Shown here: positions 31,301-41,982 of the stretch, piece by piece
Numbering within the stretch: the first letter of the stretch is position 1
Layout: the number at the start of each line of letters is the position of its first letter
NCBI RefSeq assembly: GCF_902148845.1
Contig: NC_043763.1
Location: forward strand, 16,780,894 to 16,844,893
From: Salarias fasciatus
Taxonomy: Eukaryota; Chordata; Actinopteri; Blenniiformes; Blenniidae
Length of the DNA: 64,000 nt
Reading direction: 5' to 3'
Notes under the pieces: model-generated
What the model saw: the letters and a program-made list of their open reading frames with translations, nothing else
What the model was told of the DNA's origin: nothing
Databases searched by the model: none
Translations under genes and position numbers: made by a program

Positions 31301-33635
31301 TGGCCTTCTCTGCGTGACCAGCCTGACGCAGGAAATGACACTGCTGGATAAAGATATCTGGAAAGAAAAGAGAGAGAGGTTGGTGTAACACCCACAGGTG
31401 ACAGTCAACCTGTCAAAAGAGACTTTGAGCCACTGATCGGCGACGACAGAGAGCTGAATGAAGGTTTCGTTTACCCAGCATGTCCTCCTCAGTTCCTGGG
31501 AGAGCTGGATGAGAGAGCATGCTGCCATCGCTCACTGCACTGAGCGTGCTCAGACACTTTCCGTATGCAGAGTTGACTTTGGACACGGTAAAGTTACTGA
31601 AGTAGCTCTGTGTAAAGAGAAGGTACTCCTTCCATAGGGGAGCGCTGTTCGGGTGGAGGAACACCTGAAATAAAGAAAAAAAAAACAGGTCAGTTTCATG
31701 AGCGCCACTGGACGTTTAGGTATAGAGACAACCAGGAGTCAATCATAGACAAATACTGTGAACTAACCAGTTTCTTCCATTCTTTCGCCAGAACTGCAGG
31801 CTCCCACAGCTCTTGGCAGATCCTGAGCCTCTCCAGGTGAAGAGCTATGCAGGTGGGGTTTGTGGCGATGGCACGATCTGCAATGCTGAGCTTTTTCTCC
31901 ATGACAGCTTTGTAGGAGGACTTCCGGTGCTCGGCCGATTCGCTACCCTGCTGTTCCTCCTCTCCTCCAAACACTGCTGCACTCAGCTCGTCCTGCAGAG
32001 GGATGACAAGGCGGTGAACTCCATGAGGAGATTTGTGGGGATGTTGTGTGATGTGAAATGATACAAACCACACTATTGTGAAGCATCACAAAGCAGTGTG
32101 TGTGTGTGTAAAAGAAAGTAGAGAATGGAGCGTACCTGGTATCTTATGAACTGGATCCACAGCTGTGTGTCTGTCGGCTCCTCTCTGAGCCGCCTGTTGA
32201 ACTCCTCGGTCCTCCCGGACAGAAGTGGCGCACTCTCAACGTCCTTCTGTGTCTCTGGTTTCTGCTGCGTCTGCTGCTCCTGCTGCCCTTTGCCCTGGAG
32301 CCAAAGGGCGGTGGAGGAGTCGTACACTCCAAGAGGATTTACTGATGACGACTGGCCTCTGACACCTGAATTCAAGGATTACAGATTTTTATTAGAATCT
32401 AAACAAAGAAATAAAAGCATTCAAACTACTTGATTGCAGAGGTGGGAGATTGAAGCCTGATCAAGTCATCTCCATGCCATGTTTTTGCTCTGACCATGCA
32501 TCACACCAGGTGAATCTAATCAACCCTGCTCCTCAGCTTGTCTGTGGTACATGGTCAGAGCAAAAACATGGCATGGAGATGACTTGATCAGGCTTCAATC
32601 TCCCACCTCTGCTTGATTGCTGAAAGAACATCGACCCTTATTTACTTCCCTCACACAGAAGTTCTGGACTACTTAAAGTATCTAGAAAATTCAATGATTA
32701 CAAAAAAAAGCTAATGAACAGAGCTCTGTGCCAATAACTATGAGACTTCAAGAGTACGGCAGACATATTCAGTCTATTAGAAACTCAATAAATCTGGCTG
32801 AAGTTTTGATGGAAGCCTGGTTTCAGTTTAAATCATAAACAATAAAAATATAGAATAAAACTGATAGAAAATGCTAAATCATGTACCTGCAGGTCCTTTG
32901 ATTTCTGTGTCATTGTCGCTGAGAGGGATGAAGGAGGAGGCGGGGCCAAAGGCGTCACTGCCATCAAGACTTGCTGCCGTTACAGGAGTCGGGGGCTCAG
33001 ACCTCAGCAGCTGTTGGTTGCTTCTGGAAAAGTATCTGTCTGCTGTGTGTTTGCCGTCTCCGCCTTTCTGTTTCTTATTCTTCTCCGATTCCTCCCAGCT
33101 GACGCCCTGAGCCTGAGCGTTCAGACCCAAGCACGAGCTGCCTTTCCTCTTATACCTGTGATGGACACACACACACACACAAATCAGATCTGATATCTCT
33201 GTTCTGAGAAGTTATGAATAAAATGAAAGAGTTTGTAGTTGAATATTTACTGACACACTTTAATTAAATGCGTCTTACCTCGTTACATCTCCTCTGTACA
33301 GAGACTTATACGTCCAGTTTGCAGGGTCGGGTTTGCGGTAGACGCAGAACGGCAGCTCTGTGGTCGACTCGAAATCATCCAACCAGCAGAAAGAAGTTGC
33401 TAATGAAGCGACTTTCTTCCTGAAAAGATGCACACATGGGCAAAGATCAAAGTGCTGCTGTGCATAGCAAGAAAGGATGGGAAAAAAACACTACCTTTCA
33501 GCCTCTTCTTCCTTTTTCAGGTCGCTGGGTAGATGGTGTCCGAGTCGGACCCACTACTGTCCGAATACTTCCCGCTCTTCTTCTTGTGTTTTTTCTTCCT
33601 TTTCTTCTTCTTTTCATGTTTCTTTTCTTCTTCCT
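25340..33635 (-). CDS. nrde2: nrde2, nearly complete (17 exons; 5' exon missing)
   Basis: NRDE2, a nuclear HAT-repeat protein that binds the exosome helicase MTR4/MTREX and acts in RNA surveillance and splicing. Exons: 33495-33635, 33279-33419, 32887-33155, 32136-32365, 31768-31992, 31475-31664, 31224-31357, 30865-30985, 30577-30752, 30319-30488, 30007-30227, 29417-29911, 28753-29147, 28523-28662, 28234-28375, 25613-25684, 25340-25465. Landmarks: Lys-rich basic N-region, KPDPANWTYKSLYRGD, KCLSTLSAVSDGSMLSHPAL, RGWKAWMHQQERGGW, LPWRPDKAKGQSEEDCEDP, and the end LPLEELDILLED. These match the human protein along its length (about 1130 of about 1160 residues). Four apparent one-base losses shift the frame: at 33528-33545, 30410-30414, 30398-30400 and 29616-29620. 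Conservation resumes after each, so sequence error is likelier than decay. The start exon falls in or beyond the N gap. Confidence 0.92.
25685..28233 (-). other. nrde2: nrde2 largest intron
   Basis: About 2.5 kb, AT-rich. Besides the hAT-type MITE at 27513-27683 it contains a run near 26490-26830 ('cacagtgcagcccaaagtg' and A-rich downstream) that resembles the 3' part of an old LINE-type repeat, at low confidence. A partial reading frame at 25981-26187 carries no family signature. Confidence 0.4.
27513..27683. mobile_element. Degenerate hAT-type MITE in nrde2 intron
   Basis: Begins CAGAGGCGGGG and ends CCCACCACTG, an imperfect inverted pair of the CAGxGGyGG type common in hAT elements. The flanks cttttagc (left) and ctttagca (right) look like a decayed 8-bp target duplication. 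The body, about 171 bp, is non-coding. Confidence 0.45.
32429..32619. mobile_element. Fold-back hAT-like MITE with perfect 62-bp arms
   Basis: The element proper is 32437-32611 (175 bp), inside the nrde2 intron between exons 32136-32365 and 32887-33155. It begins CAGAGGTGGG and ends CCCACCTCTG. The two 62-bp ends (32437-32498 and 32550-32611) are exact reverse complements around a 51-bp loop. An exact 8-bp duplication, CTTGATTG, flanks it at 32429-32436 and 32612-32619. The 8-bp target duplication and CAGAGGTGGG tips fit the hAT superfamily. No coding capacity, so non-autonomous. Identical arms and an intact duplication suggest recent insertion. Confidence 0.88.
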
Positions 33636-33719
33636 CTGTGGCACATAACCCTCTCTGTCCTCCTCACTCTTCACCCCCTCCGCGAACTTGCATCTCTGTC
33701 AGCACTAAAAATGTCAAGG

Positions 33720-33732
33720 NNNNNNNNNNNNN
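33720..33732. other. Assembly gap (13 N) at a synteny junction
   Basis: Thirteen N bases. On the left is the incomplete 5' end of nrde2 (minus strand). On the right, after a C18 run (33764-33781), is the last exon of a plus-strand gene, probably ralgapa1. The first exon and promoter of nrde2, and everything upstream in the plus-strand gene, are absent, so the real missing length must far exceed 13 bases unless the join is wrong. Confidence 0.95.
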
Positions 33733-33819
33733 GTTGATGTTTTCTCCATCTCCTCCACCCTGACCCCCCCCCCCCCCCCCCTCCCCACCCCCGATCCTCG
33801 CCTCCCCTCATCGCTTCAG

Positions 33820-33959
33820 GCTCCTGCCTCGAGATTCTTCGGGGAGAAAGTCCGGCTCTTGGGGAGGCCGGGAGCGACTCGGCGTCCCCCATGTCTCCTC
33901 GGACTAGCAAGAGCCGCATGTCCATGAAGCTGCGGCGCTCCTACCGGATCGGCCAATAA
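33820..33959 (+). CDS. ralgapa1: Probable ralgapa1, terminal coding exon only
   Basis: After a pyrimidine-rich tract and the acceptor TCGCTTCAG (ending at 33819), the third frame reads SCLEILRGESPALGEAG then SDSASPMSPRTSKSRMSMK, then LRRSYRIGQ and TAA (33957-33959). This basic Ser-rich tail looks like the C-terminus of a large signalling protein. I assign it to RALGAPA1, the catalytic alpha subunit of the Ral GTPase-activating complex. The tail is familiar, and the following genes insm2, nfkbia and prorp are RALGAPA1's neighbours on human 14q13 in the same order and relative orientation. The rest of the gene, around two thousand codons in mammals, is not in the window. The tail alone is short evidence, so another gene is possible. 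Confidence 0.55.
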
Positions 33960-36900
33960 GACCTGAGCTGTCGGCCTTCAACGGACATCTCATATCAGAT
34001 TAGTGTGGAAAATAAATCTATACATAAAAGCACTTGATGTCCCTCCCATCAGCCAATCAGAGGCGGCCACTCCTCAGAACACTCCTCCAGGCCAAATTGG
34101 GTCTTTAATTATCTTTCAAAATGAAATGGGGATGTTAACAGAACTACAAGTGAATATATGTAACATATCCCGATATGGCTCCCAGCTCTGCAGCTCTCTG
34201 ATTGGCCGCTGGGCTTTCACGCACGAAAAACGCCCCTGAAAATATCTGCATAGTAAACTTCTGTGGATTGATATACTGTAACTTCACTCACATGGTTGTA
34301 ATATCTCCAGCTTTGCATCAGATATCCACAGCAGTGCAGTATTAGTCCCTAACACTGTGTGCCATGATGCAAAGTGCACAGATGCCACTTGTAACTGCAG
34401 AAAGCTTCGGCGTGCCGCCTCACATGTTGCTTCCAGAGACGAGACTGACAAACAGAGAGAAGCAGATGCGTTGTATATTTGTACTGTAGTCTGTGTGTGT
34501 TTGTACAGAGAAACGGGAGGAAGGTGCCGCACGCAGAAAGCAAAGTCTATTTTGTTCTTAGCGCAGCACAGGCCTCAAGAGCTTTTTTGTTTAGTCCTCG
34601 TGACATGTAAATACAAATTTAAAGAAGGTAAAAGGACGTCTTTGTGGACGCGGTGGCCAAAAAAATGTTTCCAGGAAAGTGTTAGAACCAGGGTGGATGT
34701 TGTTTTACAAAATGAGACAGAGGACAGAGCTTTGTTGTGCATTAACCGGACAGAGATCAAAGAAGAAGCCCTTGTTTCAGGTTATTCAGTTTTCTTGCTC
34801 ATGCTGCAAAAAACGAGGACAAGCACTGATGCTCGATGCATTTGTTTTCTCTTTTTTTTTCCTTTTAAAAATGGGCTGTAAAATTGTTTCAACTTGAACA
34901 AGAATGATCAATGCTGTATTTGTCATCCCTCTGTCATCTGAGGCGAGAAGCCTCGGCCACTCTTAGTTCTCGCGGTCATATATATATTCTGTATGTCTAT
35001 ATATGTATGAGCAAAATGTATATATATAGTAGATACCCGAATATCTATATGGATGTGTACAGTGTGAGGAGGGTTGCTGTGTATATACGATTCTGTGAGA
35101 ATAGCTGCCAAAGCCAAACTGTGTGTAAACTTAACACCATGTATTTACTACAAATAGGGCAACACTACAACATTTCTTCCTCTCCCGCACTTCATTCTCC
35201 ACAAACTGTAACATTATTTCACTGTTTTGTGTTCAGTGTGCCGAGAGTCGTGTACGCTGAACTGCACTCCACAGACAAACGCGAAGCAGTTTGAGGTTTG
35301 TGATGCCTTCAGACCTTACAGCTGCCTATGAGGGCCGCATGCAAGAAATATTTATAGTCTTTGTGTTTTGAGATGAAGGAAAAATGTTAAATTGTCAGGA
35401 ATGAAAGTTTTAAGTCTCTAATAAAAAGACAAGAATTGGAATAAATTTCAATAAACACTAAAATGTTGACATTGTGACAATTGAAGGAGTAAAGGTGAAA
35501 TGTTGACCTGAAAAAGGAAAATGAATCTGACCTTTAAAGGAAAAGTGTTAACAATAAAAGAAAGCATTTAGGAAAGAACTTTGATATTACATTTAAGGTG
35601 TAAAATAAGTAGAAAAGTAAAAAATGAAACCGAAACATCAAAAGTAATTAAAACATTTGTGGAGTTAAATTAGAGAAATGACTCTCAGTTGTTGACATTA
35701 GAGACAAAATGTCAAGAATAGGCATAGTTTATTGTAAAATGTCAGGAATATATACAGAACATTAAGAGAAAAACTTTGGTAGAGTAATAACTACACAAAG
35801 GAAAAAATGTAGACTTTGCAAAAAAAAAAAAAAGATATGGTAAAATAACAGAGGTCAAATTTTATAACTTTAATGTCAAATTCTCAAGACCTGTGATTGA
35901 TTTTTGAGGGGAAAAATCCAGAAACTCCATTGATAAATCTTGTAATGTGGCTCAAATGCAGGTCCAGTTGGAAACACTTAACACTCCTGCAGATGAGTGA
36001 AAACTGCCACTTTATTATAAAGCTCAGTATTTGAGGCGAGCGAGGTCTGAGCGACTCCCGGTCGCTGTAAAAGTGCTCAAACCTCCAGGCGCCATCAGGA
36101 CTCGACGGGCACATGTAAACTGTGTTTAAGGTTTTTTTTTTTTTTTTTTTTTTAATCACGTTGCTTCACTGCCTCAGTTCTGTTGTCGTTTCTCTGCGTC
36201 TCAGCTACAGGTTATCTGCTGTGAGCGAAGGGATCGTCCAACCTTTTCTTTTTATTTGAACCCGCTGTGTCAGGGTTGGAACTTTATTTTTTAAACACAT
36301 TTGTAAAATGAGGTCAAGTTTTGTGTTCGGTTACTGAGCAAGGTGACGATTTGTGTGAGGCACCTCGCTTTTAAACGGCTGCTGTTGCGTTTGTGATTGT
36401 TGTTGCTGAGGGGCTGAAAAGCCAGTGCTGGGTGAAAGTGAGCCCCCCCCCCCCCCTTTCACCTGACCGCTGCATCCCGGGGGCCCTCCTCGCTCTCCAC
36501 ATGCTGTATAGAAACTACACACATGACTGTTTGCCAACGGCTCCGTCCCATAAACGCCCCCGACACGCAGCTGCATCCAGAGCGTAACCACGGCGACCAT
36601 GGTTTCAAATGAGATGCCGCTCGTTTGACAAAACATGTAAATACACTTACAACGACAAGCAAGATTCTGCTTCAACTGACCTGTTAAGGTGCACTGCGGC
36701 GAGCCGTCTGGAGGATCACCTGACGGGAAGGAAACGTTTGGTTCTCATGTGTGCAGCGGAGCGTCTGCGGCTTCACCGTAGCTCACACATGTAACTACTG
36801 AATATACACACACTGCATGATACCAGTTCAATACTAACTGCATGTTTTGACCATGTAACAGCTGTAGCGCCACACGCAAGCACTCCACTCATGGTGTTAC

Positions 36901-36982
36901 TGTCGAACCTGTAGTGTGTGTGTGAACATGAGTCTGTATGACACGGAAGAGTGTGGACTGGAGGATGAGTTTTGACAATAAA
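33960..36982 (+). other. ralgapa1: Presumed ralgapa1 3'UTR
   Basis: About 3 kb of non-coding, AT-rich sequence after the TAA, ending with AATAAA at 36977-36982. It includes a TATA-rich stretch around 34978-35050, a T-run near 36131-36153 and a C-run near 36446. Scattered AATAAA motifs (for example near 35417 and 35450) could give shorter ends. No reading frame here has recognisable features. Confidence 0.45.
36977..36982 (+). terminator. Poly(A) signal, plus strand (ralgapa1)
   Basis: AATAAA in 'gacaataaaagatgg', at the end of the long plus-strand 3'UTR. The nearest opposing minus-strand signal is at 37018-37023, only 35 bp on. Confidence 0.5.
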
Positions 36983-37017
36983 AGATGGCTACCAACATGC
37001 CAAGGGACTGCGTTAAC

Positions 37018-37023
37018 ATTTAT
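37018..37023 (-). terminator. insm2: Candidate distal poly(A) signal of insm2
   Basis: Plus-strand TTTATT (minus AATAAA) in 'aacatttattgac'. If used, the insm2 3'UTR is about 1.6 kb and contains the MITE at 38138-38580. An alternative minus-strand AATAAA lies at 37807-37812. Confidence 0.4.
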
Positions 37024-38137
37024 TGACATTTGGATTCAGTTTCACACTCAGCCATATCAAAATAGTACTGTACAGGCTTCATAGAACCACGGTTACATTT
37101 TCAGCATGATAAAGGCATTTAGCGAGTATCCCAACAGTAATGTACAATCATAAAGACAAAGAGACTTTTCACGAGGAGAGCTTACAGTAAATGTTACATC
37201 TTTTTGTATGAAAATATTTTGCAACTGATGCATGAAGTGGCACATATATTATTAAAAGTAAAAGGCATAAAATAGCCTGATTGTTTAAGCTTAGAGTTTG
37301 TTTATGCTGCACTGTACATGATGTCGTCTCTCAGTCGCACAGAAACAAAGCGATTGCTTCAACTTAGAAGGAGGTTGTAACCTTAAAATGTGAAGTCGCG
37401 GTTGCAGTTTGATTTTCTTAAATTTAGAACAAAAAAAAACTCAACTTTCATTGACAGTTGACATCTGACTAAATTGTCATGTTTTCCACCAATATATTTC
37501 AAGTTTTAGCAACTTTACACGTAAAACAAACAAACCCACTTTTTTTTTAATTGCTCAGACTTGATTAAAAGTTGTTTGAATTAATGTAGACTTGATGTTT
37601 CAAATTGTTTTACTAGAGCTGACTTCCTACCTTCAGATTGAGTGAAAATCACTTTTTAAAGGTGATTGCAAGTTGCAGATTACAGATTCAAACTGTTACA
37701 CATAGTCACCTCTTACACTACACATTTCCCAATCATAGTCAGAGTAGTTTCAAGTCAGTCAATCACACCAAAGGTACCCCCACCCTTTTTTAATATATAT
37801 ATATTCTTTATTCAGCCATAATCACTACAACCTTTTGTCACTATAGGAAAGTGCTCTCAACAAATTTAATTGAAAATGTTTTGCGTGCGTGCGTGTGTGT
37901 GTTGCCATCACAGTCTTACATACCTGGAGAGCTGACCTCAGCTTGCAGACAGAAGTGTGACTGAGAGGGTTGACTGTCTGGTTTCAGCACCACGGACAGC
38001 TCCACTGTTACAGGGTCAATGTGTTGAATGCTTGGATTCTGACTGACCTTTAAATGAAAGGCACACTGACTTGATTCCTGTGAGAAAATTGGGAAACAGC
38101 TACATAAAAGGAACTGGAGCTGATGAAGAGATTTAGT

Positions 38138-38580
38138 CAGGGGTGTCAAACATATGGGCTGCAGGCCAAAACCGGTCTTCCAGGGGATCCAGTAAAGATG
38201 ACCGAGCAAAGTGGAAGAAAACTTTTTAAATGAAGTATCGCTTTACTTTACTTGTTGGGGGAATGTTTAATAAGTGTAGCAGCTCTGTCAATGTAGCATG
38301 AGCGCACTGTGAGGGTGAATTATTACAGACATAAGTTTATAGAAACGTCAGGCTTTTGGAAACATTAACCTGAAGAGAGGGAGGATTTCAGAGTCTGGCA
38401 GACTTGGGCAGCCTGAAAAAGACTAAACTTATGTTGAGCAACTTTAGTTGCAACTAAATTTGAAGAGAAATTTCACGGTTTTTTGAAAGATTTTAATTGT
38501 TTATATTTTTATGCTGTCATTCAGTGTTCCGGGTCAGCTTCATGCAGCCCCTGCAAAAAAACGTGAGTTTGACATCCCTG
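38138..38580. mobile_element. hAT-type MITE just downstream of insm2 stop
   Basis: Starts CAGGGGTGTCAAAC (38138-38151) and ends GTTTGACATCCCTG (38567-38580), an inverted pair with 13 of 14 positions matching. These are tips I associate with vertebrate hAT elements. The 443-bp body is non-coding. No clean 8-bp target duplication is visible, so it is probably older than the nrde2 fold-back element. It ends 38 bp from the insm2 stop codon and so probably lies in the insm2 3'UTR. Confidence 0.7.
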
Positions 38581-38618
38581 ATCTTAATGCAGATGTTGTT
38601 TTAAAGGTGTTTGCATCT

Positions 38619-40534
38619 TCATGGTCGCACGGTCATCTGCAGCAGCATCACCTGCCGGTTCTCGGTGGGGTGGGACTTGTTGATGTGCCTCGTGAGCCCC
38701 GGGGAGCTGAAGAACGTGGAGGGACAGTGCTTGCACGTGAAGATTTGCTGCTGCTCGTGGTCCGCCGTGCTGCTCTCTTCTCTGTGCGCGTGGAAAACGT
38801 CCGGTCTCCGTCCTCCCCCTCCTCCTCCTCCTCCCAGCGTCTCCGCCAGTAACTCGTCCCGCATCGCGTGCCACAGCCGGTGCTTGTCCCTGATTTCAAC
38901 CGACGGAAAGCGCGCGCCGCACAGGTGGCACAGGAAAACCTGCTGACTCTGTCCGCCGCCGGGCTCGCGCGTCTGAACGTATGGAGGCGGAGACGCGCGC
39001 GCCGACATCTCGTGCGCGGCCAGGTGTTTCTTCAGGTAAGCCTGTCGGCGGAACTTCTTCCCGCAGTAGCGGCACTCGTACAGCTCCTCCTCCGGTAAGG
39101 ACTGCACCGGGGGCAGCGGCTGCTGGAGCTGCGGCTCGTCGCTGAGCCGCAGCAGGCCGGACGGCGGGCTGTCCGCGGCTCGCGCCTGCGGCTGCAGCTC
39201 CAGACAGCCGTCCACCGGGCTCCGGTAGTGCGGGGAGGAGTCGTACAGAGGAGGCGCGAGGCTGTCGGGACTGTCCCGGGAGCGCGCGTGGAGCATCAGC
39301 AGGGACGGCTCGCGCCGGATCCTGGAGCTGTCCAGCGGCTCGTGGTGCTGGTTTGTGTTGACTCGCAGCAGCTCGTTCTCTTTGCCCTCCATCTCCACCG
39401 GCGGCCGCTCGTGCTGGCCGGACCCCCGCGCCTCCTTCAGGGGCGTGGCGGGGGGCTCTCCGGCCTGGTGGCTGACCGGACGGGGCTTGTGCCAGCGGCG
39501 GTGAGACGCCAGGTTGGCGGGACAGCTGAAGACTTTGTCGCACTCGGGGCAGCGGTACTCCACGCGCACGATGCGGGAGCACTTGTGCTGCGCGAGGGAG
39601 AAGGGGTCCGGGTACTCCTCCTTGCACAGCTGGCAGATGAACTCCCCAGCGGCTGGTTCCCGGTGGGACCGGACGACTTCTCGCGCTGCCTCCGCAGCTC
39701 CGGACTCTCCTTCTTGATGCGCAGACCCAGAACCGGAGAGGTGGTGACCTCGTCTTCAAAGTTCAGCTTGCGGTTCACTTTGACCTTCTTTGTCGCGCCT
39801 CCCGCCGGCTGCTTGCCGTGCCTGCTGCCGTTCAGGCGGGGGTCCGCCTCGAGGAAGGCGCGCTTCCTTGCCGCGTGGTGCTGCTCCTGGTTCATGAGCG
39901 TGAGCGGTGGGAACAGGTGCAGGTGAGCCACGCGCGGCTCGTAGGTCTGCGCGTGGTGGTGGTGGTGGTGGTGGTGGTGTCGGCCGCCGGTCGCGAGGAG
40001 CCGCTCGATCGAGGCGGACACCGACGTGGGCGTGGAGCTCACCAGCAGCGGCAGGTCCGGTAACTCCGGCGCCGGGGACGAGGTCAGACACCTGCCGGTG
40101 AACAGCGGGGGCTTTTCTCCTCCCTCGTGCTGCTCCAGCAGTCTCGTGCCGACCGGTTTGACGGGGCTGCAGGTGCTCGTTAAGGTCAGGTCGTGAGAAG
40201 GTGGAGGAGGCGGCGGCGGCGGCGGGAAGAAGCAGGAAAAGTCGTCGTCGGGACCCAAAACGTCCACCTCGCTCTCCGGTAGCTGCGCGCGCCGGTCCGC
40301 CTCCGCTTCCAGCGCGGACTCCACGTGCGGGCTCCACGCCTCCCTGACCCCGGATGAGTCCTCGCGGGACACCGGGAACTCTCCGCCGGGCGGCTGGAAG
40401 TGGAGACCGGCCAGCAGCGTGTCCGCCTCGGAGCTGTCACTCCCGCTCCGGTCAGCGTCACACGTGTCGGGTTTGTTGCCGCTCCGTGACCGGTAGCCTC
40501 TCCGGTTCCTCTTCACCAGGAATCCTCGAGGCAT
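38619..40534 (-). CDS. insm2: insm2, intronless SNAG zinc-finger repressor (one frame break)
   Basis: INSM-family transcriptional repressor of neuroendocrine cells. It starts with the SNAG motif MPRGFLVKRNRRGYRS (ATG at 40534), which recruits LSD1/CoREST-type repressors in this family. A low-complexity middle has a run of about ten His. Five zinc fingers follow: CQLCKEEY...HKC, YRCPECDKVF...H, YECRYCGKKF...H, FLCHLCGARF...H and FTCKHCPSTF...H. The end is RQVMLLQMTVRP. The span is 1916 nt; one added base gives 639 codons including stop. The frame breaks at a C4 run (39644-39647, G4 on the coding strand), where the family reads PLGEFICQLCKEEY; one lost G explains it, so sequence error is likely. 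The start upstream at 40651 was rejected because SNAG must be N-terminal. INSM2 rather than INSM1 rests on synteny with ralgapa1 and nfkbia. Confidence 0.88.
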
Positions 40535-40701
40535 TGTGACGACCACAGTGCTCGGCGCTTGGCAGGCGGGAATAACAACAACTCTTGTCTCGAGCCCTCT
40601 TTGAAGTGACAGAGAAAGAGAGAGAGAGGCGCGCGCAGGTGTGACGACCACACGAGGGAGAGATGTCCTGCGTGTGTATCCCCATTTCTCTCTCTATCTC
40701 T

Positions 40702-40771
<70 letters not shown>

Positions 40772-40780
40772 ACACTGACA
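40535..40780 (-). promoter_or_regulatory. insm2: insm2 5' flank with CT/CA repeats
   Basis: Sequence upstream of the insm2 ATG on the minus strand. It has a CT-rich tract (about 40680-40714) running into a (CA)n tract (40715-40768). No clear TATA or CCAAT element was recognised. Confidence 0.35.
40715..40768. repeat. (CA)n microsatellite upstream of insm2
   Basis: About 54 bp of CA repeats preceded by a CT-rich tract, 180 bp upstream of the insm2 ATG. Confidence 0.95.
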
Positions 40781-41914
40781 CTCAGAATGAGTCACTTACA
40801 ATTATTAGTCATTAGAATTATATGTCTAAAAGTTCTGGATTTTTTAAGAGAATCAGTCATAGAATAAAATGTTCCATTCTTATTATTCAGTGCCTTTTAA
40901 AGCTATTATTCTTATTCATGTCTGATAAAATTAACAAAGATTCAACTTGATTAGAACATTGCTACAAGGTGCATTTTTCTTTTACGGAAAACATCTGGCT
41001 CCCAAAAATGATTTTTATTTTTTTTATCTCCAAATATTTAGTCTGTAAATTGTTTTTCTGCCAGACGTGAGAGTCATTTTTTGAAGTCATGCTTGCATGT
41101 AATGGAGAAGAAATATGTTCTTTGATTGCTCTCTATCAGAACCAAACTCAACAGCAAAAGGTCTCAATCTTTGATCTCAATCAGCCAGACAGCTTAAAGG
41201 AGTGACAAGGGTCCTTTTGTTACAATCATTATGACATTCTTAAAACCATTATTCGAATGGTTAAAACTTAAGCGTTTTTGAAGATTGTAGATTTGTAACA
41301 TTATCAAAATGACATCTTCCATTTTCCTTAGACTGTGCCCGTGGAAGTGGTTTATTGTGTGAATAGTTCCTTTATGATAACTCATTTTAAACAGTTGATG
41401 TTCACACCTTTCCCTTGAGTCAATCAATTTAATCTCCACTTACATGCTCATGTTATATTTGGAGACTTTATTCTGTGTGGGAAGGCAGCAGCTGGTTTCA
41501 GCACCACTTTCTGGATTTCTGAGCAAACAACTTATTTGGCCCCTGAGCTAAAATGTCAAAGAAAACCTTAGAATCCTGTACTTTAACCACTGGATGGGAT
41601 CAGGTGACAAAGACCAAACTGACGCGTCTTCAAGAGGAGGATACTCTTTCAGGGTTTGAGGGACTCATCATGGTTTCTCCCGGGGGAGAAACTCAGATAC
41701 AGATCGCACATTTTTAAGGCTGCTAATGAGCGTCTCTCTGTCCCACTGGAGCGTCCTGCTGCCGCCGTGGGAAAACCACGGGAGAAACTTTCCCTCAGCG
41801 CGTTTGTGTGTGTATGTGCACGCGCGTGTGCGTCCGTGTGGTCCGTCGTGCATGCGTGGCGTTATCTTTCCAGCTGAACAGAGGCGTGGGGACAGAAGAC
41901 ACAGAGATTGTGAT

Positions 41915-41916
<2 letters not shown>

Positions 41917-41979
<63 letters not shown>
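41917..41979. repeat. (GT)n microsatellite
   Basis: About 63 bp of uninterrupted TG dinucleotides. Confidence 0.97.

Positions 41980-41982
<3 letters not shown>

Noticed and set aside
38868-39926. Long frames on the plus strand opposite insm2
   Set aside because: GC-rich coding sequence leaves antisense frames open; low-complexity translations with no domains.
40535-40651. Upstream in-frame ATG (40651) as the insm2 start
   Set aside because: The SNAG motif MPRGFLVKR must be at the N-terminus to work; the extra 39 residues are low-complexity 5'UTR translation.
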